In this document: in pieces, positions 8,382 through 16,908 of the stretch
How positions within the stretch are numbered: the stretch's first letter is position 1
Layout: the number at the start of each line of letters is the position of its first letter
DNA from: an uncultured Erysipelotrichaceae bacterium
GTDB taxonomy: Bacteria > Bacillota_I > Bacilli_A > RF39 > UBA660
Length of the DNA stretch: 36,465 bases
NCBI GenBank assembly: GCA_902784095.1
Contig: CACZTK010000008.1
Coordinates: forward strand, 1 to 36,465
Direction: 5' to 3'
Made by a program: the position numbers and the translations under genes
The notes under the pieces: generated by a model
Seen by the model: only the letters and a program-made list of their open reading frames with translations
What the model was told of the DNA's origin: nothing
The model's database searches: none

Positions 8382-8398
8382 ATATTACTTTCTTTTTT
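8362..8398 (-). terminator. Terminator of the membrane-anchored unknown gene
   Basis: GAAAGTA and TACTTTC form a 7-bp stem with a 9-base loop, flanked by eight A on one side and six T on the other, so it could work in both directions. On the minus strand it ends in eight T. Confidence 0.85.
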
Positions 8399-8418
8399 CA
8401 TATATTCTTTACATTATT

Positions 8419-9132
8419 TTAATAAACTTTAATAAACTCTGATAAATCGTAGAATGTACCATCAATTTTGTATGCAAAAGTGGTATATTTACCACCAACT
8501 TCTTGATTTTGAGCACGTACATAATGATTACCAAATTTTACTATATCACTAACTCCACTTACAGGTTTATGTTCAAGCTTATTGTCAAAATAGATATCAG
8601 AATATTTCATATATTCTAATGAACCGTCATCTAATAAAAATATAAATACAGCTCCTTGAACACCATCTGCAGCAAAGTTACCAACAAAAATATCTTCTAC
8701 TTCTTTATCAAAATTCAAGCTATTTTTATCATATGTTTTTATCGAATTATTTTGAATATCAGCATTACTATATTTTTCAGGATGCATTGTAACATATGAT
8801 ATTTGAACATCTATAACTTTCTCATTTTCTGAGTTAATAGAAAGCGTTACTCCATTAAAACTAGAGCCAGACTTACTTACAATATCTTTCGATAAATCAT
8901 AGTTAATACAATTATTTTTATCAAATGTAATCAACCTATTCTTAATATCAACTTTATCTTCTACCTTATCATTAGAACCAGATACTGATGCTTTATCTTC
9001 TACTTGCTTCGATTCATTATTAAATATTATACCTTTCTCATAACAGATATAACCAACTAAACCTAGTATGACAATAATTAACACTATAATTATAATTAAC
9101 GGACCATTACTTTTTTTCTTCTTTTCTTCCAT
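8419..9132 (-). CDS. Membrane-anchored protein of unknown function
   Basis: A 237-residue protein with a lysine-rich cytosolic start (EEKKKKSNG), one strong membrane helix at about residues 12-32, and an extracytoplasmic domain. A charged Ser/Asp/Lys linker at about 40-65 leads to a domain with several beta-strand-like stretches (residues 65-237). There is no lipobox, since the first Cys (in YICYEKG) lies inside or at the end of the helix with no LxxC pattern. I recognise no family. The start ATG has AAGGAGTGAG upstream. It is a single gene between its own promoter and a strong terminator, and is presumably a surface protein facing outwards. Confidence 0.8.
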   Translation of the reverse strand: MEEKKKKSNGPLIIIIVLIIVILGLVGYICYEKGIIFNNESKQVEDKASVSGSNDKVEDKVDIKNRLITFDKNNCINYDLSKDIVSKSGSSFNGVTLSINSENEKVIDVQISYVTMHPEKYSNADIQNNSIKTYDKNSLNFDKEVEDIFVGNFAADGVQGAVFIFLLDDGSLEYMKYSDIYFDNKLEHKPVSGVSDIVKFGNHYVRAQNQEVGGKYTTFAYKIDGTFYDLSEFIKVY

Positions 9133-9153
9133 AATCTCACTCCTTCAATTTTT

Positions 9154-9182
9154 ATTTTAACCATATAAATATACAATTTCAA
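9154..9182 (-). promoter_or_regulatory. Sigma-A promoter of the membrane-anchored unknown gene
   Basis: TTGAAA and TAAAAT on the minus strand are spaced 17 bases apart, about 20 bases upstream of the start codon. Between this promoter and trmD (about 75 bases) there is only a weak TTTAC/GTAAA hairpin with eight T, which may end the trmD operon. Confidence 0.6.
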
Positions 9183-9257
9183 TAGATACTATTATTAAAA
9201 AAAATAGTTTACGTAAAGTAAAGAAAGTTTTCTTATTTGATAATCTATCTTTACAAT

Positions 9258-9932
9258 TTACTTATCTTCACCAAGTAAATCAGGTCTTAACTCTTTAGTT
9301 TTTCTTATGCTTTCATTATATCTGTATTCTTCTATTTTTTTATGATCACCTGATATTAATACTTCGGGTACTTCCATACCTCTAAAATTTCTAGGCTTAG
9401 TGTATGTTGGATAATCAAGTAGATAGTTTTCATTAAAAGAATCTTCTAAATGACTTCGTTCATTAATAACTCCAGGTATTAATCTAGTTATTGAATCTAC
9501 TAATACCATCGCAGGTATCTCACCACCAGTTAAAACATAATCACCTATACTGATTTCTAAATCAGCAAGAGTTCTTATTCTCTCATCAAATCCTTCATAA
9601 TGTCCACAAATAATAATTAAATGTTCTTCTTTAGATAAATCATAAGCCATTTTTTGTTTATATGGAATTCCTGATGGAGTTAATAGAATAACTTTAGAGT
9701 TTTCATTTCTTAATGATTCAACACAATCAAATATAGGTTGTGGCATTAAAACCATTCCTGCTCCTCCACCATATGGAGTATCATCTACTTTGTTGTGTGG
9801 ATCAGTTGTAAAATCTCTAAAATTATGTATATTTATTTCTATCTTTTTTTCATCTTTAGCACGTCTAATAATTGACTCTTCAAATATATTATTAAACATA
9901 TTAGGAAATAGAGTTAATATATCTATTTTCAT
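9258..9932 (-). CDS. trmD: tRNA (guanine37-N1)-methyltransferase
   Basis: Methylates G37 next to the anticodon of tRNAs with SAM, preventing +1 frameshifts. The 224 residues match the family (about 240). The N-terminus MKIDILTLFPNMF and the motif VDDTPYGGGAGMV are typical. The trefoil-knot SAM site includes IICGHYEGFDERI and SIGDYVLTGGEIPAMVLVDS, and the C-terminal part has LDYPTYTKPRNFRGMEVPEVL. The ATG follows directly on the rimM stop codon, and its ribosome binding site (GAGGGG) is inside the end of rimM, so the two are tightly coupled. It is the last gene of a four-gene RNA-modification operon. The usual rpsP and rplS partners are not adjacent here. Confidence 0.97.
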   Translation of the reverse strand: MKIDILTLFPNMFNNIFEESIIRRAKDEKKIEINIHNFRDFTTDPHNKVDDTPYGGGAGMVLMPQPIFDCVESLRNENSKVILLTPSGIPYKQKMAYDLSKEEHLIIICGHYEGFDERIRTLADLEISIGDYVLTGGEIPAMVLVDSITRLIPGVINERSHLEDSFNENYLLDYPTYTKPRNFRGMEVPEVLISGDHKKIEEYRYNESIRKTKELRPDLLGEDK

Positions 9933-10415
9933 TTACTTCATCCCCTCAATTAATTCAACTATAATTTCTTTTTTATTACTATCTATTTTTTTAATAATAG
10001 GAGAATTTAATGGTATCAATACTTCCTTATCAAATTCTACTCTTAATACTTTATTAGTAGCTGAAGCATAAAATATCTCAGTTATTTTACCACTATTATT
10101 ACCATCTATAACCTTAAAACTAATTAAATCTTCATCAAGTATTTCATTACTATCTAAATTCAATTCATCCTTATCTTTATATACTTTTTTCTTCATTAAA
10201 AATAAAACATCATTAATATTATTAAACCCTTCCAAAGTAACCATATCAAAATTCTTATGTTTTCTATAAGAAGTTATCTTATAAGTATTATCATCAACAA
10301 TAATATTAGTATTTACTTTAAACGCTTTATCTTTGAACTCGAAATCAGAAAGAATTCTAATTTCTCCTTTTATACCATGAGTATTAACAATTTTACCTAT
10401 ATATACTTTTTCCAT
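9933..10415 (-). CDS. rimM: 16S rRNA processing protein RimM
   Basis: Assembly factor for the 30S head, acting with ribosomal protein S19 in 16S rRNA maturation. From the chosen ATG it has 160 residues, with the N-terminal IGKIVNTHGIKGEIRIL typical of the RimM beta-barrel and the C-terminal PRC-barrel region with YASATNKVLRVEF and EVLIPLNSPIIKKID. An upstream GTG at 10427 would overlap the previous gene; the ATG at 10415, one base after that gene's stop and with GAGTG at good spacing, is preferred. It lies directly before trmD, the usual order in bacteria. Confidence 0.95.
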   Translation of the reverse strand: MEKVYIGKIVNTHGIKGEIRILSDFEFKDKAFKVNTNIIVDDNTYKITSYRKHKNFDMVTLEGFNNINDVLFLMKKKVYKDKDELNLDSNEILDEDLISFKVIDGNNSGKITEIFYASATNKVLRVEFDKEVLIPLNSPIIKKIDSNKKEIIVELIEGMK

Positions 10416-10416
10416 A

Positions 10417-11142
10417 TTATTTATCACTCATTTCATATAATAATATTGATGTTGCAACTGCAACATTTAAACTCTCACAAGAATTAGACATTGGTATATA
10501 AATATTAGTATCAGCAAGATTTGCTATTTCATCTCTTACTCCACTACCTTCATTTCCCATAATTAAAGCATAACAAGAAGTATCATCAATTTCTTTAATA
10601 TTTTTACCATTATTTACATTAGTTGTATATATTGGAATATTTTTATCTTTTAAGTCATTTATAATTTTAACTAAATCACCTTTATAATAATTAATACTAA
10701 AAATCATTCCTTGTGTCGCTCTTAAGACCTTAGAATTATATAAATCTACAGTATCATTAGACATAATAATAGTATCTACATTAAATGCTACTGCACTACG
10801 TATAATTGTTCCTAAATTACCTGGATCTTGAATTCTATCTAAAATCAAATATTTATTTCCTACTAGTTTTTCATCCATCATCTTACATACACCCATAATA
10901 TTAGGAGGTGTATCCAATAAAGATATCTTTTTCATTATCTCTTTAGTTACAATTAACTTATCACAATTAAAACTATAATTATCATCTACTACTATAATCT
11001 TATCAAGTATTCCTTTTTTATAAGCTTCTTCTACTAAATGTTCACCATCTATTAAAAACTTATGTTCACTATCTCTAAACTTCTTAGTATTTAATTTTAC
11101 TAAGTACTTTACTTCCTTATTATCTAAACTAGTAATTACCAT
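10417..11142 (-). CDS. TrmH-family (SpoU) RNA 2'-O-methyltransferase
   Basis: SAM-dependent ribose methyltransferase of rRNA or tRNA. The 241 residues comprise a small N-terminal substrate-binding domain (about 1-90) and a C-terminal SPOUT knot domain. Knot motifs seen are the Asn/Arg motif DRIQDPGNLGTIIRSA, LIMGNEGSGVRDE, and the end IPMSNSCESLNVAVATSILLYE. These place it in the TrmH/RlmB-like group found as ysgA or rlmB homologues in Firmicutes; the exact target nucleotide cannot be read from sequence. AGAGGTG stands before the start. It sits between the YgjP-like gene and rimM in one operon. Confidence 0.92.
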   Translation of the reverse strand: MVITSLDNKEVKYLVKLNTKKFRDSEHKFLIDGEHLVEEAYKKGILDKIIVVDDNYSFNCDKLIVTKEIMKKISLLDTPPNIMGVCKMMDEKLVGNKYLILDRIQDPGNLGTIIRSAVAFNVDTIIMSNDTVDLYNSKVLRATQGMIFSINYYKGDLVKIINDLKDKNIPIYTTNVNNGKNIKEIDDTSCYALIMGNEGSGVRDEIANLADTNIYIPMSNSCESLNVAVATSILLYEMSDK

Positions 11143-11160
11143 CCTAACACCTCTTATATC

Positions 11161-11799
11161 TTAAAAGTATTTCATATCTTTTCGTATTTCTTTATAATTT
11201 GGACAATTTCTTTCTACTATCTTCCAAAATCTAGAAGAATGATTGGCTTCCAGTAAATGAGATAGTTCATGTATTATAACATAATCTAAGTATTTTGTCT
11301 CTCTTTTTATTAACTCTAAATTTAAAGTAACTGTTTTTAATTTAGTATTACATACTCCCCAACGAGTAGTCATTTTTCTAATCTTTAAATCAGGATATGG
11401 AATATTTTCACTAAAATTATTATAGTTATAATCAAGTCTTTCTTTAAAAATACTCTTAGCTTGTTTTTTATACCATTTATCTATATCTAAATTCTTATTC
11501 AAAAATACTTTAGTATCACCAAATGATATATCACAATATTCAACATATATAGGATCATATTTTTTTCCTAAATAAAAGAATCCATCATTACTATCTTTCT
11601 TTTTTAATTGTGAGTTAATCATTCTAACTATAGATGAAGAATTTTCTTCAATTAGTTTTGTAATATCTTTTGTACTTGCAAAAATACTAGTAGTAACATA
11701 AATAGTTAAATCATTTTTAACTCTGATGTATGTATTCTTATTAGTTTTTTTCTTTTCAATAACTATATCGTATTCATTATTATTATACTCAAACTTCAT
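11161..11799 (-). CDS. YgjP/SprT-like zinc metallopeptidase-family protein
   Basis: Member of the DUF45 / M48-like group of small zinc proteins. From the preferred ATG it has 212 residues. The zinc motif HELSHLLEANHSSRFW near the C-terminus gives HExxH plus a downstream His. The preceding MTTRWGVCNTKLKTVTLNLELI matches the SR/KWGSC-type motif typical of YgjP, as does the N-terminal strand region YDIVIEKKKTNKNTYIRV. Family members are annotated as metal-dependent hydrolases; the physiological substrate is not established. AGGTGA stands 5 bases before the ATG at 11799; a GTG three codons earlier would overlap that site. It is the first gene of the trmH-rimM-trmD operon. Confidence 0.9.
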   Translation of the reverse strand: MKFEYNNNEYDIVIEKKKTNKNTYIRVKNDLTIYVTTSIFASTKDITKLIEENSSSIVRMINSQLKKKDSNDGFFYLGKKYDPIYVEYCDISFGDTKVFLNKNLDIDKWYKKQAKSIFKERLDYNYNNFSENIPYPDLKIRKMTTRWGVCNTKLKTVTLNLELIKRETKYLDYVIIHELSHLLEANHSSRFWKIVERNCPNYKEIRKDMKYF

Positions 11800-11824
11800 T
11801 TTCTTCACCTATTCATCTATATAC

Positions 11825-11830
11825 ATTATA
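11825..11830 (-). promoter_or_regulatory. -10 box of the ygjP-trmH-rimM-trmD operon
   Basis: A consensus TATAAT on the minus strand, 25 bases before the start codon, directly after the terminator of the upstream gene. No convincing -35 was found. Confidence 0.45.
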
Positions 11831-11832
11831 CT

Positions 11833-11868
11833 AAAAAATAAAAGAAAATGGTATATAATATCATTTTC
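11833..11868 (-). terminator. Terminator of the coiled-coil membrane protein gene
   Basis: On the minus strand GAAAATG and CATTTTC pair over 7 bp with an 11-base AT loop, followed by TTTTATTTTTT. It begins at the stop codon. Confidence 0.75.
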
Positions 11869-13007
11869 TATTTATTAGTTTTACTCTTTCGTTTAACTTT
11901 AGAATTTTCTTTCTTTGTACTAGTATTTTCTTTTGACAACTCATCTAAATAAGATAAATCAATAACTGTACTTCCAAATTCATCTTTACTACTACATTCA
12001 CTAGTTAAGTCTCCTACACTATCATATATGCATTTTTCATTATAAAATTTACATTCTAAATCAACTATTTTTTCTTCACATTTTTCTACTTCTTTTGATA
12101 ATTTTAATGAGTCTTCTAGAACCCCATTATCAGAAACAAAATCTAGTTTATTGTCTCCTAAATTATCATTCAATTCATTAAATACTTTTAGTTTATCATC
12201 TTGATATTTAACTCCTATAGTAGATGCTGCAACAGCACCTATTATTGCAGGAGCAAAAAGTGACATAACACCATCAAAAGATGCTAATGTAGTAGATAAA
12301 CTATTAAATAGTGCAACTGGAATAGCACCACCAACAAATGGCCAGATAATGGAAGATATCATTATTTCCATTTTTCTTATTTTTCCTTTATCATTTCCCC
12401 TATATTTCCAAAACTTCTTTTGTAAAGTTTGTTTTGTTGTGGTAGCATCTAGTTCATTATATTTACTATCTAATGTATCTTCTAATGAATGTATATCTTT
12501 TTTTATCTCATCTTTAGATCTATCATCATTCTTAGCAACAATATTATACTTATTAGATAATCCTTCAATTATTTCTTTTTCATGATCAATTTTATTAATA
12601 ATACCTTTAATAATTCTGTTTCTTGCTTTATATTGATTTATTTCTATACTACATTCCATTTTTTCTTTTAAAATCTCTTTTTGAGTTTTATTTCTAGTAA
12701 TAGCCTTAATTTCTTTATCTGTACCAGAAATTTTATCTAGGACTCCTACACACAAATTACCAATCACTAATGAGCCTCCTACAGATATAAGTGGTATAAG
12801 TCCAACAGGAATAGAAGTTGCTAAAACAGTTCCAGTTAATAATACCATAGCAATATAGGCAGGAAATGCAAATATCATAGTACTTCCAAATTCACATTCA
12901 ATAGTACTCTTATGTAAAAAACTTCTTCTTTCATCATAATCTTTAATTTGTTTTATATTATCACGATACATTTTAATAAGCTTTTTTCTATCATCCTTAT
13001 AATCCAT
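11868..13007 (-). CDS. Membrane protein with coiled coils, unknown function
   Basis: A 379-residue protein with a two-plus-two membrane layout. A first hydrophobic pair is at about residues 43-95 (FAFPAYIAMVLLTGTVLATSI, then PVGLIPLISVGGSLVIGNL) and a second at about 213-265 (SSIIWPFVGGAIPVALF and APAIIGAVAASTIGV). Charged, heptad-like stretches lie between them (about 100-205) and after them (270-330). The C-terminus is Ser/Lys-rich and basic. I do not recognise the family; repeated glycine/alanine-rich helix pairs next to coiled coils suggest a structural or pore-like membrane protein, which is inference. It is monocistronic, with a good promoter, and diverges from the plus-strand hydrolase. 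Confidence 0.75.
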   Translation of the reverse strand: MDYKDDRKKLIKMYRDNIKQIKDYDERRSFLHKSTIECEFGSTMIFAFPAYIAMVLLTGTVLATSIPVGLIPLISVGGSLVIGNLCVGVLDKISGTDKEIKAITRNKTQKEILKEKMECSIEINQYKARNRIIKGIINKIDHEKEIIEGLSNKYNIVAKNDDRSKDEIKKDIHSLEDTLDSKYNELDATTTKQTLQKKFWKYRGNDKGKIRKMEIMISSIIWPFVGGAIPVALFNSLSTTLASFDGVMSLFAPAIIGAVAASTIGVKYQDDKLKVFNELNDNLGDNKLDFVSDNGVLEDSLKLSKEVEKCEEKIVDLECKFYNEKCIYDSVGDLTSECSSKDEFGSTVIDLSYLDELSKENTSTKKENSKVKRKSKTNK

Positions 13008-13033
13008 TATATTAACCCTCTCTCTAGCAAGTT

Positions 13034-13062
13034 ATTATAACATAAAGAAATTATTATGTCAC
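13034..13062 (-). promoter_or_regulatory. Sigma-A promoter of the coiled-coil membrane protein gene
   Basis: GTGACA (-35, five of six) and TATAAT are 17 bases apart on the minus strand, and TGT before the -10 makes it an extended type. It sits in the 118-base divergent region. For the plus-strand hydrolase only a TATAAT near 13093-13098 without a -35 can be seen. Confidence 0.7.
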
Positions 13063-13125
13063 TAAATTTTAATAATAGCCCAAAACAAATAATTATAATA
13101 ACATACCATACTATAGGTGAATACT

Positions 13126-13887
13126 ATGTATTATAAAAATAATAATTCTTATCTATATTATCAGAAATATGGAAATAGTGAGAATAAAATATTAATACTT
13201 CCAGGTTGGGGTGATACTAGAAAAACATTTAATTACTTAATAGATAACTTAAAAGATAAATATACCATATATATTATTGATTGGCCTGGTTTTGGTAATA
13301 GTGATTTTCCAAATAAAGATCTAACAATATATGATTATGCAAATATGATTATAGACTTTATGAAAGATTTAAATATTAATAATCCCATAATTATAGCACA
13401 TTCTTTTGGAGGAAGAATAACTACATTATTATCAGGATATTATAAAATAAAAATAAATAAACTAATACTCATAGATATTGCAGGTATTAGACCAAGAAAA
13501 AACCTTATAAAAAGATTTAAAACATTTATATATAAATTTCTAAAAAAACTAAAAGTAATAATACCAAAGAAGAAAAGAAATATATATCTAAAGAAATTAT
13601 TAAAATACTTTGCATCAACAGACTATAAAAACTTAGATAAAAACATGTATCAAACATTTAAAAATATTGTTAATGAAGATTTAAAATATACATATAAAAA
13701 CATAATTCAAGAAACATTATTAATATGGGGAGAAAACGATAAATCAACTCCATTAAAAGATGGTATATATATTAATAATAATATCCCTAATTCAGAATTA
13801 GTAATATATCAAAAAGCAAGTCATTTTTCATATTTAGATTATCCTATTCTCACAAATAATATAATAAATGAATTTATAAGCAAATAA
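13126..13887 (+). CDS. Alpha/beta hydrolase
   Basis: Esterase/lipase-type serine hydrolase of 253 residues and the only plus-strand gene in the window. The oxyanion-hole region is LPGWGD at about 25-30, and IDWPGFGNSD follows. The nucleophile elbow AHSFGGR has Ser at 93, the acid is in LLIWGENDKSTP, and the catalytic His is in ASHFSYLDYP. All of the triad is present. The middle lid region is very rich in lysine (for example KKLKVIIPKKKRN), probably reflecting AT-rich coding and a basic lid. TAGGTGA stands before the ATG at 13126; a GTG at 13117 overlaps it. The substrate is unknown. It converges on yitT and shares its terminator. Confidence 0.9.
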   Translation: MYYKNNNSYLYYQKYGNSENKILILPGWGDTRKTFNYLIDNLKDKYTIYIIDWPGFGNSDFPNKDLTIYDYANMIIDFMKDLNINNPIIIAHSFGGRITTLLSGYYKIKINKLILIDIAGIRPRKNLIKRFKTFIYKFLKKLKVIIPKKKRNIYLKKLLKYFASTDYKNLDKNMYQTFKNIVNEDLKYTYKNIIQETLLIWGENDKSTPLKDGIYINNNIPNSELVIYQKASHFSYLDYPILTNNIINEFISK

Positions 13888-13915
13888 AAACTATCATTTT
13901 TCTGATAGTTTTTTT
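13886..13915. terminator. Bidirectional terminator between hydrolase and yitT
   Basis: AACTATCA and TGATAGTT form an 8-bp stem with a 6-base loop. Seven T follow on the plus strand and five on the minus strand. The yitT stop codon is part of the stem. Confidence 0.85.
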
Positions 13916-14766
13916 CTTCTATTTGATTTAATATGATTTCCAATAATATCAGATACTTCCAATATCGTTACAAAACTACTTTGATCCATATCCTCACAAA
14001 TTCGTTTTAATTCAAACACTTCAATTCTTGTAAGTACACAATATAATACTTCTTTTTCGCCTGAAATAAGTCCTTTTCCTCTAAGTTTTGTTACTGTTCT
14101 ACCAAGTCTATTATAAATTTCAGTAGCCATATCAGTACCTTTATCAGTAATTATCAATGCTGCTTTTGCTTGTTCCATTCCTTCTGAGACTAAATCAATT
14201 ACTTTAAAAGTTATAAAATATGTTAAAAGTGAATATAGTGCTCTATCAAGTCCAAAAATAAATCCTGCAATAAAGTAAATTATTATATTAAAACAAAGAA
14301 CAACCTGTCCTACTGAAAATGATGTCTTTTTGCTTACTACTAATGCAACTGATTCAGTGCCATCAACACATCCTCCAGCATGAATAACTAAGCCTACACC
14401 AAATCCAAGTAATGCTCCACCATATATTGTAGAAAGTAAAATAGAATCTGTTAAGCTTTCAAAATAAGAAAAATAATATAAGAAAAAAGCAAATAATGTC
14501 ATCGAATAAATTACTCTAATCAAAAAATTTTTTCCCATATTCTTATAACCAATATATATAAACGGAATATTTAACAATAATATAAATATACTTACAGGTA
14601 GTTTTGTTAGTTTTGAAATAATAATTGATATACCTGTAATACCTCCATCCAAAATATTATTTGGAATTAGTATTGTTTCAAGTGCATATGCTGCGATAAC
14701 AACACCTACAGTTAACATAATATATGTCACTATATTTTGATATTTCTTCGATTTTATTAAGCTCAT
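13894..14766 (-). CDS. yitT: YitT family membrane protein
   Basis: Integral membrane protein of the YitT family (DUF161 plus C-terminal DUF2179), of 290 residues. Five to six hydrophobic segments fill roughly residues 10-190, with family stretches such as ILIPNNILDGGITGISIIIS and GLVIHAGGCVDGTESVALV. The C-terminal cytosolic domain (about 205-285) has the DUF2179 pattern KGTDMATEIYNRLGRTVTKL, EVLYCVLTRIEVFELKR and SFVTILEVSDIIG. The function of the family is unsettled; a transport role has been proposed. AGGAGG is eight bases before the ATG at 14766, which is preferred over an ATG two codons earlier that would be too close. Its promoter sits in a perfect inverted repeat. Confidence 0.93.
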   Translation of the reverse strand: MSLIKSKKYQNIVTYIMLTVGVVIAAYALETILIPNNILDGGITGISIIISKLTKLPVSIFILLLNIPFIYIGYKNMGKNFLIRVIYSMTLFAFFLYYFSYFESLTDSILLSTIYGGALLGFGVGLVIHAGGCVDGTESVALVVSKKTSFSVGQVVLCFNIIIYFIAGFIFGLDRALYSLLTYFITFKVIDLVSEGMEQAKAALIITDKGTDMATEIYNRLGRTVTKLRGKGLISGEKEVLYCVLTRIEVFELKRICEDMDQSSFVTILEVSDIIGNHIKSNRRKKLSEK

Positions 14767-14787
14767 ATACATGACCTCCTATTATTA

Positions 14788-14816
14788 AATATATATCAAA
14801 AAACAATATTTCTCAA
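14788..14816 (-). promoter_or_regulatory. Sigma-A promoter of yitT
   Basis: TTGAGA and TATATT on the minus strand are separated by 17 bases. The -35 box is the centre of an inverted repeat (see 14804-14824). Confidence 0.55.
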
Positions 14817-14824
14817 GAATATTG
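14804..14824. repeat. Perfect inverted repeat around the yitT -35 box
   Basis: CAATATT and AATATTG (7 bp each, 7-base spacer) flank the -35 box. On the minus strand the repeat is followed by six T, so it can be read as a second terminator behind the ABC operon or as an operator. The two readings cannot be told apart from sequence. Confidence 0.5.
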
Positions 14825-14830
14825 GACTAA

Positions 14831-14858
14831 AATAAAAAGAATGATTTACACATTCTTT
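14831..14858 (-). terminator. Terminator of the ABC exporter operon
   Basis: On the minus strand AAAGAATG and CATTCTTT form an 8-bp stem with a 7-base loop, then TTATTTT. The stem starts in the stop codon. Confidence 0.8.
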
Positions 14859-16908
14859 ACAATTCAAATTGAGAATTATATAGTTCTGCATAAAAACCAT
14901 TTTTCTTCATTAATTCTTCATGTGTACCCTGTTCTATTATATTTCCTTCATTCATAACTAATATAAGATCTGCATTCTTTATTGTAGATAATCTATGAGC
15001 AATTATAAAGGAAGTTCTTCCTTCTATTAGTTTATCCATTGCTTTTTGAACTAATTCTTCTGTTCTTGTATCAACATTAGAAGTAGCTTCATCAAGTATC
15101 AAAAATGGTGCATCTTTTACCATACCACGAGCAATAGTAAGTAATTGTTTTTGTCCTAAACTTACAGTATCACTATCATCAATTTTTGATTTTAATCCAC
15201 CAGGGATTGTTTTAATAAAATAATCTATTCCAACTACTTTACAAATATCCCATATTTTTTCTTCACTAATATTTTTATTATTAAATCTTATATTTTCTTC
15301 TATAGTTCCATCAAATAACCAAGTATCTTGTAATACCATTATAAATAATTCATGTATTTGCTCACGTGATAAATTCTTAATTGACTCTCCATCTATAATG
15401 ATATCACCTGAATTTATCTCATAAAACTTCATAAGTAAATTAACCAAAGTAGTCTTTCCTGCTCCTGTTGGACCTACTATTGCAATCTTTTCACCACTTT
15501 TAACTTTGACACTAAAATCTTTAATTATTTCTTTTTCTTTATCATAACCAAATTTAACATTCTTAAATTCAATATTTCCAATAAATTTATTCTTATCTAA
15601 TTTAGACATTAAACCTTTTTCATTAGAAACTTCTTCTTCATCCATAAATTCATAAACACGCTCTGCTGCCGCTGCGATGGATTGCATTGTAGTTGCAGCT
15701 TGTGCAAGTTTTGATAATGGATTAGTAAATAATCTTACATAAATCATAAATGCAACTATTACACCAAATGTTGTTTTATTATTCATGACAAGAAGTGCTC
15801 CAACAACACAAACTGCAACATAACCAAAGTTACCTATGAAATGCATTAATGGTTGCATAATTCCAGATAAGAATTGACTCTTGCGGTTACACTCATATAA
15901 ATTATTATTAATTCTATCAAACTCTTTGATTGCTTCTTCTTCACCATTGTAAGCCTTTACAACGTTATGTCCAGAATACATTTCTTCAATATGACCATTC
16001 AAAGAACCTAATTCCTTTTGACGAGCAACAAAGTATTTTTGAGATTTCTTAAGTATAATAAATGAACCTAAAAATCCAAATATAGAAGCAAAAATTGCTG
16101 TTAAAGCCATAATATAATTAGTTACAAACATCATAATAATTGAACCTAAAAACAAAGTTAAATTTGTAACAAATGCTGTAATATTATTACTCATATTAAT
16201 ACCAATAGTATCTACATCATTAGTTACACGAGATAAAATATCACCTGTTTCATGATTATCAAAATACTTAAGTGGTAATCTATTAATCTTTTTACTTATA
16301 TCTTTTCTTAATCGTTTAGAATAACCAATTCCAACATATGCCATCATTATTCCTACAATATAACTAAATATTGAATTAAGTAAATAAATAATTGCTAGAA
16401 GTATTGATCTTTTATTTAATTCTTTTTTATTTATCTTTCCATCTATTAATTTCTTAATAGATTTAGGCATTTCATCCATTTTCTTAATATATTCTTCATT
16501 ATCTTTTGTATCTTTAAGTGAAATTGCTACATCAAGAAATTTAACTTGATCTTTACTAGATATTTCTATATCCTCTACAGTTATACTATTTAGTAAATTA
16601 ATTTTTTGATCATAATCTAATTTATAAAAATCTTCTAAGTTTGTACTATTGGTACTAATAAATACATTTTTAGTTATTTCAGAAGAAACTTTTTTAATAT
16701 TTTCAGTATTTGGTTTAATTCCATCACTTATAACATCTGTAACATCTGCTAATTTATTAGGTCCAATAGTTGATAAAATTGCTGATGCCATTGCAAGTAT
16801 ACAAGATACTACTAATACATATTTCCATTTTTTTAAACTATTAAATATTCTAAGTAGAGTTCCCTTAAAATCTTTTACTTTTTCTACTTTTTTCATTGGT
16901 CTAGGCAT
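14857..16908 (-). CDS. ABC exporter half-transporter, subunit with canonical Walker B
   Basis: Fused permease/ATPase of 683 residues, likely the partner of the adjacent half-transporter in a heterodimeric exporter. The first membrane helix (about 29-48) is followed by an unusually long soluble stretch (about 50-165) before helix 2, which would face outside. Further helices run to about 420. The nucleotide-binding domain has Walker A GPTGAGKTTL, Q-loop VLQDTWLFDGT, signature TVSLGQKQ (third position of LSGGQ changed), Walker B FLILDEATSNVD with the catalytic Glu, and the switch His in IAHRLSTI. AGGAGG stands nine bases before the ATG at 16908; a GTG six codons earlier overlaps it. It overlaps the upstream ABC gene by eight bases. 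Confidence 0.93.
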   Translation of the reverse strand: MPRPMKKVEKVKDFKGTLLRIFNSLKKWKYVLVVSCILAMASAILSTIGPNKLADVTDVISDGIKPNTENIKKVSSEITKNVFISTNSTNLEDFYKLDYDQKINLLNSITVEDIEISSKDQVKFLDVAISLKDTKDNEEYIKKMDEMPKSIKKLIDGKINKKELNKRSILLAIIYLLNSIFSYIVGIMMAYVGIGYSKRLRKDISKKINRLPLKYFDNHETGDILSRVTNDVDTIGINMSNNITAFVTNLTLFLGSIIMMFVTNYIMALTAIFASIFGFLGSFIILKKSQKYFVARQKELGSLNGHIEEMYSGHNVVKAYNGEEEAIKEFDRINNNLYECNRKSQFLSGIMQPLMHFIGNFGYVAVCVVGALLVMNNKTTFGVIVAFMIYVRLFTNPLSKLAQAATTMQSIAAAAERVYEFMDEEEVSNEKGLMSKLDKNKFIGNIEFKNVKFGYDKEKEIIKDFSVKVKSGEKIAIVGPTGAGKTTLVNLLMKFYEINSGDIIIDGESIKNLSREQIHELFIMVLQDTWLFDGTIEENIRFNNKNISEEKIWDICKVVGIDYFIKTIPGGLKSKIDDSDTVSLGQKQLLTIARGMVKDAPFLILDEATSNVDTRTEELVQKAMDKLIEGRTSFIIAHRLSTIKNADLILVMNEGNIIEQGTHEELMKKNGFYAELYNSQFEL

